A DNA stretch of 64,000 nt from Azohydromonas caseinilytica (GCF_012927045.1 NZ_JABBFW010000014.1:84430-148429), one strand, 5' to 3'. Shown: positions 52,803 to 64,000, counted from the first letter of the stretch. Translations and numbers: made by a program. Notes: generated from the letters alone by a model not told the origin.

Positions 52803-53132
52803 ATGAAATCCCGTCAATACCAGATCGTGACGCTGGTGGCCGCTGCCTTGCTCGCGCCTGCCATTTCCATGGCCAACACTGAATGGCACCAGGAGAACAG
52901 CGACCGGGGCTTCAGCTACCACCCTGAGCATGCCCAGCGCACGCTCGGCCGTGCCCAAGTCCAGAGCGACGCGCGCTCAGCCGAGCCGGGCCGGATCATT
53001 CGCGAAGGTGCGCCGCTGGACACCTTCCCGGCAGCCACGAGCACCAGGACCCGCGAGCAGGTGCGCAGTGAACAGTTGAGCCTGTCGGCCGACGAGAAGC
53101 AGCGCTTGCAGCAGCTCACGCGCGGCAACTGA
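52803..53132 (+). CDS. Small periplasmic protein, 109 aa (second paralogue)
   Basis: Signal peptide MKSRQYQIVTLVAAALLAPA, then EWHQENSDRGFSYHPEHAQR and the shared end RTREQVRSEQLSLSADEKQR to LQQLTRGN. It has the same design as the gene 50 bases upstream, so the pair arose by duplication and diverged. Function unknown; the His residues in both N-terminal parts could bind metal weakly. Confidence 0.75.
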   Translation: MKSRQYQIVTLVAAALLAPAISMANTEWHQENSDRGFSYHPEHAQRTLGRAQVQSDARSAEPGRIIREGAPLDTFPAATSTRTREQVRSEQLSLSADEKQRLQQLTRGN

Positions 53133-53196
53133 GCACGCGTCAGCCCGCGACATCCTGTGCGGCAGGCGGGCGCATTGGTGTTGATACACTGGCAAG

Positions 53197-53562
53197 ATGC
53201 GCCGTTTTGTGCTTGTCCTGCTCATTGCACTGCTGCCGCTCCAGGCCGTCTGGGCAGCCGCGGCGAACGCGTGCGGGCACGAGCACATGAGCGGCAAGGC
53301 GCACTTCGGCCACCACGAGCATGTGCACACGGCCAAGGTCACTGCCGCCGCGGATGACGTTCCCGACGCCGGCGCGGCGGACTGGTCCTGTGGCGCGGAC
53401 TGCTCGACATGCCACGGTCATGGCTGGTCTGCAGTCTTGCTGGATTCCCCACCGGCCCTCACTCAGACTGGACCGGGCTTCGTGCCCAGCGCCTATGAGC
53501 GCTTCGTTGCCCAGCGCTACTTGGACAATCCGCTGCGTCCTCCTCTCGCACGCCTGATCTGA
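53197..53562 (+). CDS. CzcI-like His/Cys-rich exported protein
   Basis: 121 residues. Leader MRRFVLVLLIALLPLQAVWA, then a His-rich segment (ACGHEHMSGKAHFGHHEHVH) and CGADCSTCHGHGWSAVLL, followed by a C-terminal part of about 40 residues. This resembles CzcI, a small regulator or chaperone encoded at the head of czc operons. It precedes the czcC-like gene by 115 bases on the same strand. A dead relative lies at 49839-50215. Confidence 0.78.
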   Translation: MRRFVLVLLIALLPLQAVWAAAANACGHEHMSGKAHFGHHEHVHTAKVTAAADDVPDAGAADWSCGADCSTCHGHGWSAVLLDSPPALTQTGPGFVPSAYERFVAQRYLDNPLRPPLARLI

Positions 53563-53676
53563 GATCCGGACGGGACGGCCGGGCCACGCCCGGTTGATAC
53601 GCCGCTGTAGCGGCGCGTCGCACCGTCCTGCCTGACAAAACCGCGGGCTGCGGCCCGCTCGCTTGCGAGAGATTCC

Positions 53677-54933
53677 ATGACATTCGGACCCTGGGGCCGG
53701 GGTGCGGGCCGATCCGCATCCGCCCTGGCATTGGCGGTGCTGCTCGCCGGCGTGCCTGCACACGCACAAGACACCGCAGCCTCTTCCTCCATCACGCTCA
53801 GGCAGGCTTTCGAAAGCGTCTGGCAGCGCCAGCCCGAGGCCCGCAGCGCGGCGGTGCGGCGTGACGCCACGAGCGCCCGGCTCGAAGCCGCGCAAAGCTG
53901 GACGCCTGAGCCGGCAGCGCTGGAGGTTTCAGCGCGCAGCGACCGCCCGGTTCGCAACAACGGCCAGCGCGAGTACGAGGCCGGCGTGGCCGTCCCGTTG
54001 TGGCTGCCTGGCGAGCGCGGGCGCGCGCAGGCGGTGGCCGAGGCCGAGCGCCAGGCGGTGGACAGCCGCGTGCTGGCCGCGCAGCTGCGCGTGGCGGGTG
54101 AGGTGCGCGAGGCATGGTGGAGCGTCCACCGTGCCCGGCTCGAAGCCGATCTGGCCCGCGCGAGGCTGGCCAATGCCCAGCAATTGGCGGCCGACGTGGC
54201 GCGCCGCGTGGCTGCAGGCGACCTTTCCCGGGCGGACCAGCATCAGGCCGAGGGCGCGGTGGCCGCTGCGCGCGCCGCCGCAGCCGAGGCATCGGCGCTG
54301 CAGGCGCAGGCACTGCAGACCTTGCAGGCGCTGGTGGGCGTGGGCGTGAGCCAAACGCTGCCCGACACGCCCGAAGCCGTGCCTGCGACGACAGCTCAGC
54401 TGCCACACCCGCTGCTGGTCGAGTTGCAGGACCGCGCCGAAGTGGCGCGCCGCAGCCAAGCGCTGGCCAGCGTGCAAAGGCGCGCCAATCCAGAGCTGGC
54501 GCTGGCACTCACGCGCGAGCGGGACGGCTTTGGCGAGGCCTACGGCCGTTCGATCACCGTGGGCGTGCGTATTCCCTTGGGTTCCGACAGCCGGCACCGC
54601 GCCCGGGTGGCCGCGGCCAGCGCGGAGCAGATCGAGGCCGAGAGCCTGCTCGGCGTGGAGCAGCAGCGGCTGCAAGGCGAGCTTGCCGCCGCCCGCGCGC
54701 GCGTGGACGGTGCACGTGAGGTGGTCGAAGCCGCGGCGCAGCGCGCAGCGCTGGCCGGCCAGACGCGCGGCTTCTTCGACAAGGCTTTCCGGCTCGGCGA
54801 AGCGGATCTGCCGACGCGGCTGCGTGTCGAGCTGGAAGCCTTCGAGGCCGAACGGTCGCAGGCTCGCGCGCGCATTGAGCTGGCGCAGGCGCTGTCGCAA
54901 TGGCGCCAGGCCATGGGCCTGCTGCCCGAGTAA
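53677..54933 (+). CDS. czcC: CzcC-like outer-membrane factor of an RND exporter
   Basis: 418 residues with a signal peptide (ending LLAGVPAHAQ). Long helices with Ala/Arg/Gln heptads, two repeats of the TolC/CzcC type: ESVWQRQPEARSAAVRRDAT to VAVPLWLPGERGRAQAVAEA, and AEVARRSQALASVQRRANPE to ITVGVRIPLGSDSRHRARVA. It forms the trimeric outer-membrane channel of the complex (known). The next gene begins 75 bases later on the same strand. Confidence 0.9.
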   Translation: MTFGPWGRGAGRSASALALAVLLAGVPAHAQDTAASSSITLRQAFESVWQRQPEARSAAVRRDATSARLEAAQSWTPEPAALEVSARSDRPVRNNGQREYEAGVAVPLWLPGERGRAQAVAEAERQAVDSRVLAAQLRVAGEVREAWWSVHRARLEADLARARLANAQQLAADVARRVAAGDLSRADQHQAEGAVAAARAAAAEASALQAQALQTLQALVGVGVSQTLPDTPEAVPATTAQLPHPLLVELQDRAEVARRSQALASVQRRANPELALALTRERDGFGEAYGRSITVGVRIPLGSDSRHRARVAAASAEQIEAESLLGVEQQRLQGELAAARARVDGAREVVEAAAQRAALAGQTRGFFDKAFRLGEADLPTRLRVELEAFEAERSQARARIELAQALSQWRQAMGLLPE

Positions 54934-55007
54934 GGCACGGCATGCCTGCGCAGACCGCCGCACGTGCCCACACCCATTCAATGCAACGACATCCCGGGAC
55001 GCTCCTC

Positions 55008-55577
55008 ATGCATGCCCCATACCCCCTCAAGATCCTGGCTGTCGTTGTGACGGCCCTCCAACTGCTGGCGTGGTCGCCCGCGCAGGCCGCGGATGACCAT
55101 GGCCACGACCATGGCGATGCGCCGGCTGCAGCGGCCGGCCCGGCCTTGCCGCGTTTTGCCGCCGTTTCCGAAGAGTTCGAACTAGTGGGTGTTGTCAATG
55201 GCACGCAGCTGACGCTCTACCTGGACCACGCCGACAGCAACAGCCCCGTCAAGGACGCGACGCTGGAGCTCGACATCGGTGGCCAGAAGGTGCCGGTGGA
55301 GTCCCACGCCGAAGGCGAGTTCGAGGCCACGCTGGCCAAGCCGCTGCAGCCCGGCACCATTCCCGTGACGGCCACCGTCACCGCCGGTGCCGTCTCTGAC
55401 CTGCTCGCCGGCGAGCTCGACCTGCACGGCGACGAGCATGCCGAGGAAGCCGCCGCAACCAATTGGCCGCGTCGCGCCGCATGGGCCGGTGGCGGACTTG
55501 TCGCACTGGCAGCGCTGGCCTTGGGCCTGAGGCGCTATGCCGCCCGCCGCCGCAACCGCACCGGAGCCGCCGCATGA
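55008..55577 (+). CDS. Periplasmic metal-binding protein with C-terminal anchor, CzcB N-terminal-domain type
   Basis: 189 residues from the ATG at 55008 (MHAPYPLKILAVVVTALQLL; ATG at 54981 is possible). After the leader comes DDHGHDHGDAPAAA, then a beta-sandwich-like domain (EEFELVGVVNGTQLTLYLDH to PGTIPVTATVTAG) and a C-terminal helix (AAWAGGGLVALAALALGLRR) with an Arg-rich end, so it is anchored in the inner membrane. The same domain occurs in the gene at 59868-60260. In some CzcB proteins such a His-rich domain is fused to the adaptor; here it is a separate gene overlapping it by four bases. Confidence 0.75.
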   Translation: MHAPYPLKILAVVVTALQLLAWSPAQAADDHGHDHGDAPAAAAGPALPRFAAVSEEFELVGVVNGTQLTLYLDHADSNSPVKDATLELDIGGQKVPVESHAEGEFEATLAKPLQPGTIPVTATVTAGAVSDLLAGELDLHGDEHAEEAAATNWPRRAAWAGGGLVALAALALGLRRYAARRRNRTGAAA

Positions 55578-56686
55578 CTTGCTTCAACATCCGACCCGTT
55601 GCTGCGCTGCTGGCGCTGGCACTGATCTCGGCGCCGTCGCTGGCCGGCGACGGCCATGACCACGGCGATGCGGCCCCGGCCGCCACCGCTAACGGCCCGC
55701 AGCGCCTGCCCGACGGCAGCGTCTTTCTTCCCAAGCCCGCGCAGCGCCAGATGACTGTGCGCACCTCGGCGGTCCAGGCCGGGAAGCTGCCTCGTGCTCT
55801 GGAGCTGCCTGGGCGCGTGCAGATGGACCCCAACGCCGGCGGCAAGGTTCAGGCCCTGGTGGCCGGGCGGCTGGAGCCGGGCCCGCGCGGGCTGCCCTCC
55901 GTGGGCCAGTCGGTGCGCAAGGGTGACGTGCTGGCCTATGTCGTGCCATCGGCCGATGCGATCGAGCGCTCCAACCAGGCGGCCCAGCTGGCGGAGTTGC
56001 GGGCCAGCCGGGATCTGGCGCAAAAGCGCCTGGCGCGCCTGAGAGAGTTGGCCGATACCGTGCCGCGCAAGGAAATCGAGGCGGCCGAGAGCGAGGTCGC
56101 CAGCCTGAGCGCGCGCATGGCCGCCATCGGTGGGGGCCTGTCCGGGCGCGATCCGCTGGTGGCTCCCGTGTCGGGCGTGATCGCCTCGGCCAACGCCGTG
56201 ACGGGACAGGTGGTGGATGCACGCGAGCTGGTGTTCGAGGTGGTGGACCCGACGCGGCTGCGCGTGGAGGCCTTGGCCTTCGACGCCGCGGTGGCGTCCG
56301 ACGTGGACACGGCGTTCCTGGTGGCCGCCGGGAAGAAGGTGCCGCTGGCCTTCATCGGCGCGTCGCGCACGCTGCGCGAGCAGGCCCTGCCGCTGATGTT
56401 CCGCGCCGAAGGCGCGGCGCTGTCGGCGCTGGCGGTGGGCCAGCCCGTGCAGGTGGTGGTGCAGACACGCAGCCGCATCGAAGGCGTGCCCGTGCCGGCC
56501 GATACGCTGGTCAAGAACCCGTCGAACCAGAACATCGTCTGGGTCAAGACGGCGCCCGAGCGCTTCGAGCCCAGGGTGGTGACGGTGCAGCCGCTCGACG
56601 GCGCGACGGTGGCGGCCACGACGGGTCTCAAGGCGGGCGAGCGGGTCGTGACGCAAGGCGCGACGCTCGTGAACCAGGTTCGCTAA
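55574..56686 (+). CDS. czcB: CzcB-like periplasmic adaptor (membrane fusion protein)
   Basis: 370 residues from the ATG at 55574, which overlaps the upstream stop (ATGA). Signal peptide MTCFNIRPVAALLALALISA, a His-rich start (AGDGHDHGDAA), lipoyl halves VQALVAGRLEPGPRGLPSVG and DPLVAPVSGVIASANAVTGQ, a helical hairpin with ELRASRDLAQKRLARLRELA, and a membrane-proximal beta domain ending GERVVTQGATLVNQ. It links the RND pump to the outer-membrane factor (known). czcA-like gene follows after 13 bases. Confidence 0.92.
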   Translation: MTCFNIRPVAALLALALISAPSLAGDGHDHGDAAPAATANGPQRLPDGSVFLPKPAQRQMTVRTSAVQAGKLPRALELPGRVQMDPNAGGKVQALVAGRLEPGPRGLPSVGQSVRKGDVLAYVVPSADAIERSNQAAQLAELRASRDLAQKRLARLRELADTVPRKEIEAAESEVASLSARMAAIGGGLSGRDPLVAPVSGVIASANAVTGQVVDARELVFEVVDPTRLRVEALAFDAAVASDVDTAFLVAAGKKVPLAFIGASRTLREQALPLMFRAEGAALSALAVGQPVQVVVQTRSRIEGVPVPADTLVKNPSNQNIVWVKTAPERFEPRVVTVQPLDGATVAATTGLKAGERVVTQGATLVNQVR

Positions 56687-56699
56687 AGGCGCAGCGCAC

Positions 56700-59819
<3,120 letters not shown>

Positions 59820-59867
59820 GCCTGGCCCGCACACCCCCATCCTCAACCCGAACCGAAAGGACCCCTC

Positions 59868-60260
59868 ATGAAACTCAAGCGCTTCTGGGCCACCGCAGCC
59901 CTGCTGGCAACCCTTGGCACGGCCATGGCGGCACAAGAGCACGAGCATGGCCACGGCCACGAGCCGATGCACGGTGGCGTCGTTGTGGAAGCCAGCGACA
60001 TGGACTTCGAGCTCGTTGCCAAGGCCGATGTCGTCACGCTGTACCTGCGCGACCACGGCAAGCCCGCGATCACGAAAGGTGGCAGCGGCAAGATCACGCT
60101 CCTGAGCGGCAGTGACAAGACCGAGGCCACGCTCGTCCCCGCGGGCGACAACAAGCTCGAAGCCAAGGGCAGCTTCAAGGTCGCTTCCGGCACCAAGGCC
60201 GTGGCCATGGTCACGCTGCCGGGCAAGAAGGCGATCAATGTGCGCTTTGCCTTGAAGTAA
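59868..60260 (+). CDS. Periplasmic His-rich protein sharing the domain of the 55008 gene
   Basis: 130 residues. Signal peptide MKLKRFWATAALLATLGTAM, His-rich start EHEHGHGHEPMHGGVVV, then DMDFELVAKADVVTLYLRDH and KASGSFKV-like AKGSFKVASGTKAVAMVTLP. The block (D/E)FELV...LTLYL.DH is also in the protein at 55008-55577, so the two share a beta-sandwich domain. Probably a soluble periplasmic metal carrier that hands metal to the adaptor (inference). Confidence 0.75.
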   Translation: MKLKRFWATAALLATLGTAMAAQEHEHGHGHEPMHGGVVVEASDMDFELVAKADVVTLYLRDHGKPAITKGGSGKITLLSGSDKTEATLVPAGDNKLEAKGSFKVASGTKAVAMVTLPGKKAINVRFALK

Positions 60261-60308
60261 TCCAGACTTCGGCCCTCGGCCTGCGCTTTTGGCGTTGTGG
60301 AGGCAAGC

Positions 60309-60848
60309 ATGCATGCAAGGCGTACTGCGCTATTGGCTCTTGCCGGGATCGCCTTGGCAGGCTGCGCCCTGCCAGGCCGGCACCGTGCAGGTGAAGACGG
60401 GCGGTATTGCTACAGGGTGAACAGCAAGAGAAGGTACCCTCGCACCTGCACAACAGCGCCTGTTCCTTCGCAGCAGGAGGAGGAACAGGCCAAGCGCTTC
60501 GAACCCGCCCCGGGCGTGTTCACGCTCTTCATCGTGCGAAGGCGGTGGGCCGACGCCGTGAACCAGGTAGACATCAGTGTCGATGATGTCGGCCCGGTCA
60601 CGACAGTGCCGCAGTCCTTCATCCAGGCCCGCCTGGCGTCCGGACGGCACCAGCTGGCACTGAGCTGGGAGGGGGCACAAGCAGTCCTGGAGGTCGAAGG
60701 CGTGGCAGGTGAGGTCCGCTTTGTCGAACTTGCAGGATCCACCTGGTTCTGGGGCAGCCGCTATCGATGGGTGGCCAACGACCAGGAGGGCGCGCGTGCG
60801 AGGGCACGGGCGAGCCGCCTGATCGCCGTCATGGATCTGGCGCATTGA
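60309..60848 (+). CDS. Lipoprotein, 179 aa
   Basis: Lipoprotein signal MHARRTALLALAGIALAGCA (Cys near residue 19), then PRHRAGEDGRYCY-like GRHRAGEDGRYCYRVNSKRR and a DUF-type beta region VFTLFIVRRRWADAVNQVD with GRHQLALSWEG. The ATG at 60309 follows GGAGG at five bases; the upstream GTG at 60297 overlaps this ribosome site and was not chosen. It would be anchored in the membrane facing the periplasm. It follows the RND operon and precedes czcD; function unknown. Confidence 0.7.
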   Translation: MHARRTALLALAGIALAGCALPGRHRAGEDGRYCYRVNSKRRYPRTCTTAPVPSQQEEEQAKRFEPAPGVFTLFIVRRRWADAVNQVDISVDDVGPVTTVPQSFIQARLASGRHQLALSWEGAQAVLEVEGVAGEVRFVELAGSTWFWGSRYRWVANDQEGARARARASRLIAVMDLAH

Positions 60849-60923
60849 CCTTGCCCAGGGCGTGCCAGCTGCCGCCGGCGTCGCGGTTCAAACAGCACGG
60901 CAAGTTGCAAGGGGATAAAGGCC

Positions 60924-61862
60924 ATGGGCGGCGATCACTCACATCACGGGCACCAGCACGGCAGCACGGGCAACCTGAAGACGGCCTTCCTGCTGAACCT
61001 CGCCTTCACGGTCATCGAGATCATTGGCGGCTTCTGGACCAACAGCATCGCCATCCTCAGCGATGCCGTGCACGACCTCGGGGACTCCCTGTCGCTCGGA
61101 CTGGCCTGGTACTTCGACCGGATCTCGAAAAAGGGGGCGACGCCCCACAACACCTATGGCTACCGCCGCTACTCCCTGCTGGGTGGACTGATCACGGCCA
61201 TCGTGCTGCTGGTCGGGCTGGCCTTCGTCCTGTGGCAAGCGCTCGCCCGGCTGTTCTCTCCGGAGCCCGTCAATGCGCCAGGCATGGTGCTGCTCGCGGT
61301 GGTCGGCGTGGCCTTCAATGGCGCAGCCGTGCTGAAGGTGAGACGGGGCTCGTCCCTGACCGAGCGGGTCGTGAGCTGGCACTTGCTGGAGGACACGCTG
61401 GGCTGGCTGGCCGTGTTGATCGGTGCAGCGATCATGACCTTTTGGGACCTTCCGATCGTCGATCCCATCCTGTCCATCGGGATCTCGCTCTTCGTCCTCT
61501 GGAACGTCGTGCGCAACCTGCGTCAGTTCTTCGATGTTTTCTTGCAGAAAACGCCTAGGACCTTCGATGCACAGCAGTTCGAGCGTTGCGTTCTGGCGAT
61601 GCCCAAGGTCGCGTCGATGCACCACACCCACAGCTGGTCCATCGACGGCGAGACGCATGTGCTCACCACCCATCTGGTGATGAAGGCAGACGCGAGCCGG
61701 GACGATGTGGTGGAGGCGAAAAACCGGGTGCGCAGCCTGCTCGATCGAGAGGCTTTCGTGCACGTCACGGTCGACGTGGAGCTCGAGGGTGAAGAGTGCT
61801 TGGCGAGCGAAGAACACAGCCACGCCGGATCGGAATTCCATGCGCACACGCACAATCACTGA
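60924..61862 (+). CDS. czcD: Cation diffusion facilitator (CzcD/ZntB-CDF type)
   Basis: 312 residues. His-rich N-terminus (HSHHGHQHGS), six helices with AFLLNLAFTVIEIIGGFWTN, the metal site SIAILSDAVHDLGDSLSLGL (HxxxD-type in TM2) and SWHLLEDTLGWLAVLIGA (TM5 HxxxD), and a C-terminal domain with HHTHSWSIDGETHVLTTHLV and a His-rich tail. It exports Zn(II), Cd(II) or Co(II) from the cytoplasm to the periplasm, where the RND pump can take it up (known partnership). ATG at 60924. Confidence 0.93.
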   Translation: MGGDHSHHGHQHGSTGNLKTAFLLNLAFTVIEIIGGFWTNSIAILSDAVHDLGDSLSLGLAWYFDRISKKGATPHNTYGYRRYSLLGGLITAIVLLVGLAFVLWQALARLFSPEPVNAPGMVLLAVVGVAFNGAAVLKVRRGSSLTERVVSWHLLEDTLGWLAVLIGAAIMTFWDLPIVDPILSIGISLFVLWNVVRNLRQFFDVFLQKTPRTFDAQQFERCVLAMPKVASMHHTHSWSIDGETHVLTTHLVMKADASRDDVVEAKNRVRSLLDREAFVHVTVDVELEGEECLASEEHSHAGSEFHAHTHNH

Positions 61863-62005
61863 TCAGAGCGTACGGCGTCTGCTGGCATTCGAGCAGCCCG
61901 AGGCCCATGCCGCGCCAGGACAGGCTCACCAGAGGCACAGCCTTCCAATAGTCCGCTTGAGCCGGTCTGCGCGGTGCTCTCTCAGCCGGCGGATCGTCCC
62001 CAAGG

Positions 62006-62182
62006 TCATGGGCGCGGCCGTGCCTTGCTTTTCTTTCTTTGGGCACGCCGCTGCTCACGGCGCTCACGCTTGCGCCTGTAGTTGCGCAACTCCAGGTAAG
62101 CGCCATAGACGAGAAGCAACGCCAGACCGATGCCTCCCGTGACGATCAGGTAGGTGAAGGACAGGTCATGCGGATCGGACAT
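62006..62182 (-). CDS. Small membrane protein with basic tail, 58 aa
   Basis: MSDPHDLSFTYLIVTGGIGL begins a protein with one membrane helix (YLIVTGGIGLALLLVYGAYL) and a strongly basic tail (RRKRERREQRRAQRKKSKAR). ATG at 62182. Such single-pass basic peptides are common and hard to classify. It is short and lies among debris, so I am not sure it is expressed. Confidence 0.45.
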   Translation of the reverse strand: MSDPHDLSFTYLIVTGGIGLALLLVYGAYLELRNYRRKRERREQRRAQRKKSKARPRP

Positions 62183-62367
62183 TCCGGGATTGTCGCCGCG
62201 GTGTCGGCATGGGCAGGAGCGGCCTTCGTTCAACCATACGAGCCATGGTCCTGTCGCCAGAGCAGCGCGCGACACCGTCTTGGTCGTGAATCGACGGGAG
62301 GCTGATGCTTTCGCAACTTGGCCGGTTGACTGTCGTGTTGGCGCTGGCCCAACCCGGCGTAGGACGA

Positions 62368-62557
62368 CCTGATCATCGCCGGGCTGGGCGGCAAGGAACT
62401 GTGGCGCGTGGTGCTCGACGGCCGCAGCGTAGTGTCGCGCACCCGCATGTACGCTGGCTTGGGTGAGCGTTTTCGACATGTGCAGCAGGCGCCCGATAGT
62501 GCGCTGTTGCTGCTGACCGACGAAACCAACGGCCGCATCCTGCGCGTGGCGCGATAA
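62368..62557 (+). pseudogene. Fragment of a PQQ-type sugar dehydrogenase (YliI-like), C-terminal end
   Basis: A frame without a start reads DDLIIAGLGGKELWRVVLDG, then VVSRTRMYAGLGERFRHVQQ and LLLLTDETNGRILRVAR with a TAA at 62555-62557. This is the last beta-propeller blade pair of soluble PQQ-dependent aldose dehydrogenases (GxLxGxxLWRxxLDG ... LLTDExxGRILR). A stop lies just upstream in the same frame, so only the tail of the gene remains. Confidence 0.65.
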
Positions 62558-62854
62558 CGGTACAGGCGCAACGATTGTGTGATCTTCACGGCGCGGGTCC
62601 AGTGACCGAGCCGCTCGGCAAGGATCAATGCGAGCAAGGAAGGTTGCCGTCTGGTTTTTATGCAGGAAGTGCGGCATGGACGTTCAATGGCTGTCGCTGA
62701 GCCCAGGCTTATGGAACCTCCGTGCCTGCTGACTGCACAGGTCACCGCGGCCTACGCTCGCTACGGATGCCCACGAGGGCCGCGCCTACCCCAGTACCGG
62801 CCTCCACGCCGGCCATGACAGAGCAACACTGGGGGATGCTTTCACAAAGGTATG

Positions 62855-63020
62855 ATTGTCGGCGCCCTTTGGGGAGTAGCCTGCTCGCGCGCTGCGAGCG
62901 CCTGCGTCAACACGCTTGGCCGTCACGGCCATGGCGCAGGCAGCTGAGGACATGCATGGTCCTGAGTTGGCAAGACCATCGGCACGTTGACGCATCCCTG
63001 GTCGGGCCGTCGCCGTGTCG
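62855..63020 (+). ncRNA. yybP-ykoY manganese riboswitch upstream of mntP
   Basis: TTTGGGGAGTAGCC (62869-62882) is the core signature of the yybP-ykoY class. Further on come GCGTCAACACGC (62904-62915), a hairpin GGCCGTCACGGCC (62918-62930), TTGGCAAGACC (62966-62976) and CACGTTGACGC (62983-62993), the second conserved side. The 3' part lies just before the mntP start (63049). The class binds Mn(II) and turns on Mn exporters (known). The exact ends are estimates. Confidence 0.8.
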
Positions 63021-63048
63021 TTGTTCCTGCCCGACCCGGAAACGGACC

Positions 63049-63621
63049 ATGAACCTCACCGCTACCGCGTTCCTCGCACTTGCCATGTCCACCGATGCCT
63101 TTGCCGCTGCGGTGGGCAAGGGCGCAGCCCTGCACAAGCCCCGGTTCAGCGAGGCGCTTCGCACGGGTGCCATCTTTGGCGTCATCGAGGCCCTCACGCC
63201 CGTGGTCGGATGGGCACTGGGCTTGGCCGCGGCACAGTACGTGAAGGCGTGGGATCACTGGATCGCGTTCACGCTGTTGACGTTGCTGGGTGCTCGCATG
63301 GTGCTCGCCGGCCTCAACGCGCAGGACGACGAGGCGCAGGGCGAGCGGCCGCAACGCCACGGCTTCTGGCTGCTGGCCATCACGGGGTTTGCCACGAGCA
63401 TCGACGCCATGGCCGTTGGCGTGGGCCTGGCGTTCCTCGACACCGACATCGTCCCGGTGGCCGCCGCCATCGGCGCGACGACGTTCGTGGCGGTCACGAC
63501 CGGCGTGATGATGGGCCGCGTGCTGGGCGTCGTCGCAGGCAAGCGCGCGGAGATCGCTGGTGGCCTGCTGCTCATCGGCATCGGCGTGGCCATCCTGGTG
63601 GAGCATCTACGTGCAGCCTGA
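63049..63621 (+). CDS. mntP: Manganese efflux pump MntP
   Basis: 190 residues with six hydrophobic helices. [20 protein letters not shown] contains the conserved ALAMDAFAV-type start (here Ser-Thr-Asp), and the second half has [20 protein letters not shown], the repeat of the motif. The Asp residues of both repeats are needed for Mn export in E. coli MntP (known). ATG at 63049. The yybP-ykoY element upstream provides Mn(II) control. Confidence 0.93.
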   Translation: MNLTATAFLALAMSTDAFAAAVGKGAALHKPRFSEALRTGAIFGVIEALTPVVGWALGLAAAQYVKAWDHWIAFTLLTLLGARMVLAGLNAQDDEAQGERPQRHGFWLLAITGFATSIDAMAVGVGLAFLDTDIVPVAAAIGATTFVAVTTGVMMGRVLGVVAGKRAEIAGGLLLIGIGVAILVEHLRAA

Positions 63622-63873
63622 TTCCCACCGGGAGCAGGCCACATGCAGCGCATCTCCTGGTGGCAGCGGTGAACCAGTCCAAATCCATCGCCGCTTGCCA
63701 TACGTGACCGCGCCCGCTTGACCTTGACACCGTGGCAAGGATCAAAGTCCAGGGCCAGGGACCAGTCGGTCCCCGCAACGCACAAGCGACCGCCCGGATG
63801 GGCTTGAGTGGCGAAATGCCCGCGCTGCGCGTTGCGAGCCTGGTCGGTGCCATCGCGCACCGGCACGATTTTT

Positions 63874-64000
63874 GGCTCTGATGAATTTCAAGTGGGTTGC
63901 CGGGCATGAGGGTTGACCGCGCTGAAGTCCAGCTTGCCGGCGATCAGGAAGATCACGGTCTTGATGGTGGCCATGCGGGTGAAGCCCCGGGCGCGGCGCT
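63874..64000 (-). mobile_element. End of an ISL3-family insertion sequence (runs off the window)
   Basis: GGCTCTGATGAATTTCAAGT at 63874 looks like the terminal inverted repeat, and the transposase C-terminus lies just inside. The T-rich 8 bases before it (CGATTTTT, 63866-63873) could be the target copy; the other end is outside the window, so this cannot be checked here. Confidence 0.55.
63888..64000 (-). CDS. ISL3-family transposase, C-terminal part
   Basis: The minus strand from the window edge reads RRARGFTRMATIKTVIFLIA and GKLDFSAVNPHARQPT with a TGA at 63888-63890. This ending (xARGF...TxIFLxAGKLDF..xNP) is typical of ISL3-type transposases. Only about 37 residues are inside the window, so the catalytic residues cannot be seen. 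Confidence 0.6.
   Translation of the reverse strand, partial: RRARGFTRMATIKTVIFLIAGKLDFSAVNPHARQPT

Overview
This is a GC-rich window with the look of a betaproteobacterium (Burkholderiales type, e.g. the Comamonadaceae). That placement is an inference from codon use, the mnmH start, the ars/cad/RND gene types and the IS families; no rRNA or tRNA gene is present to fix it. Most of the window is accessory DNA: an old mosaic of an integrative or conjugative element, insertion sequences, phage-defence genes and metal-resistance operons.

Layout. 0-0.6 kb: the 3' part of mnmH (tRNA 2-selenouridine synthase). 0.6-7.2 kb: an unusual group of two AlkB/XylM-type membrane diiron hydroxylases, a LuxR-type regulator in overlap with one of them, a zinc-ribbon protein, two small membrane proteins, an OmpW/AlkL-type porin and a methyltransferase. 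7.2-10.1 kb: a zinc-ribbon membrane protein, an SSB-like protein and an ACT-domain protein. 10.3-14.2 kb: a 1267-residue protein that reads as a PD-(D/E)XK nuclease fused to a STAND NTPase and a long C-terminal sensor (Avs-like). 14.3-19.4 kb: an IS21-family element (6-bp target duplication) inside a decayed dnaE2 tail, a HEPN-domain gene with AT-rich codons, and an IS5-family element. 19.6-24.1 kb: a lipoprotein, an element-type hypothetical, a type II restriction-modification pair and a broken PAPS-reductase-like gene. 24.9-33.1 kb: integrative-element backbone, with a parB gene split by an ISAs1-family element (10-bp target duplication), a DUF932 protein and a run of small genes. 33.4-36.6 kb: a complete type III CBASS operon (CD-NTase, HORMA, TRIP13 and the nuclease NucC). 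37-44.5 kb: a recombinase remnant fused to an MFS remnant, then an arsenic operon (broken arsA, arsR, arsI, two LMW-PTP-type arsC, acr3, a YnfA-like gene, glutaredoxin-type arsC, arsH). 44.6-49.8 kb: cadR and a divergent P-type ATPase with five tandem HMA repeats, followed by dsbB and a DsbA-like gene. 50.3-61.9 kb: a CopRS/CusRS-like two-component system and a divergent heavy-metal RND operon (czcCBA-like plus small periplasmic proteins), ending in a czcD-like exporter. 62-64 kb: gene remnants, a yybP-ykoY manganese riboswitch with mntP, and the end of an ISL3-family element.

How it fits together. Four different defence systems (STAND-nuclease, HEPN gene, restriction-modification, CBASS) lie on the minus strand within 26 kb among transposon scars and element backbone, which is a defence island carried by mobile DNA. 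The right half is a metal-resistance island: arsenic reduction, efflux and detoxification; Cd/Zn/Pb ATPase export across the inner membrane; RND export across both membranes; Mn export under riboswitch control. The strongest leads are the STAND-nuclease, the LuxR-linked pair of diiron hydroxylases, and the five-HMA ATPase. The CBASS operon is the most certain complete system.
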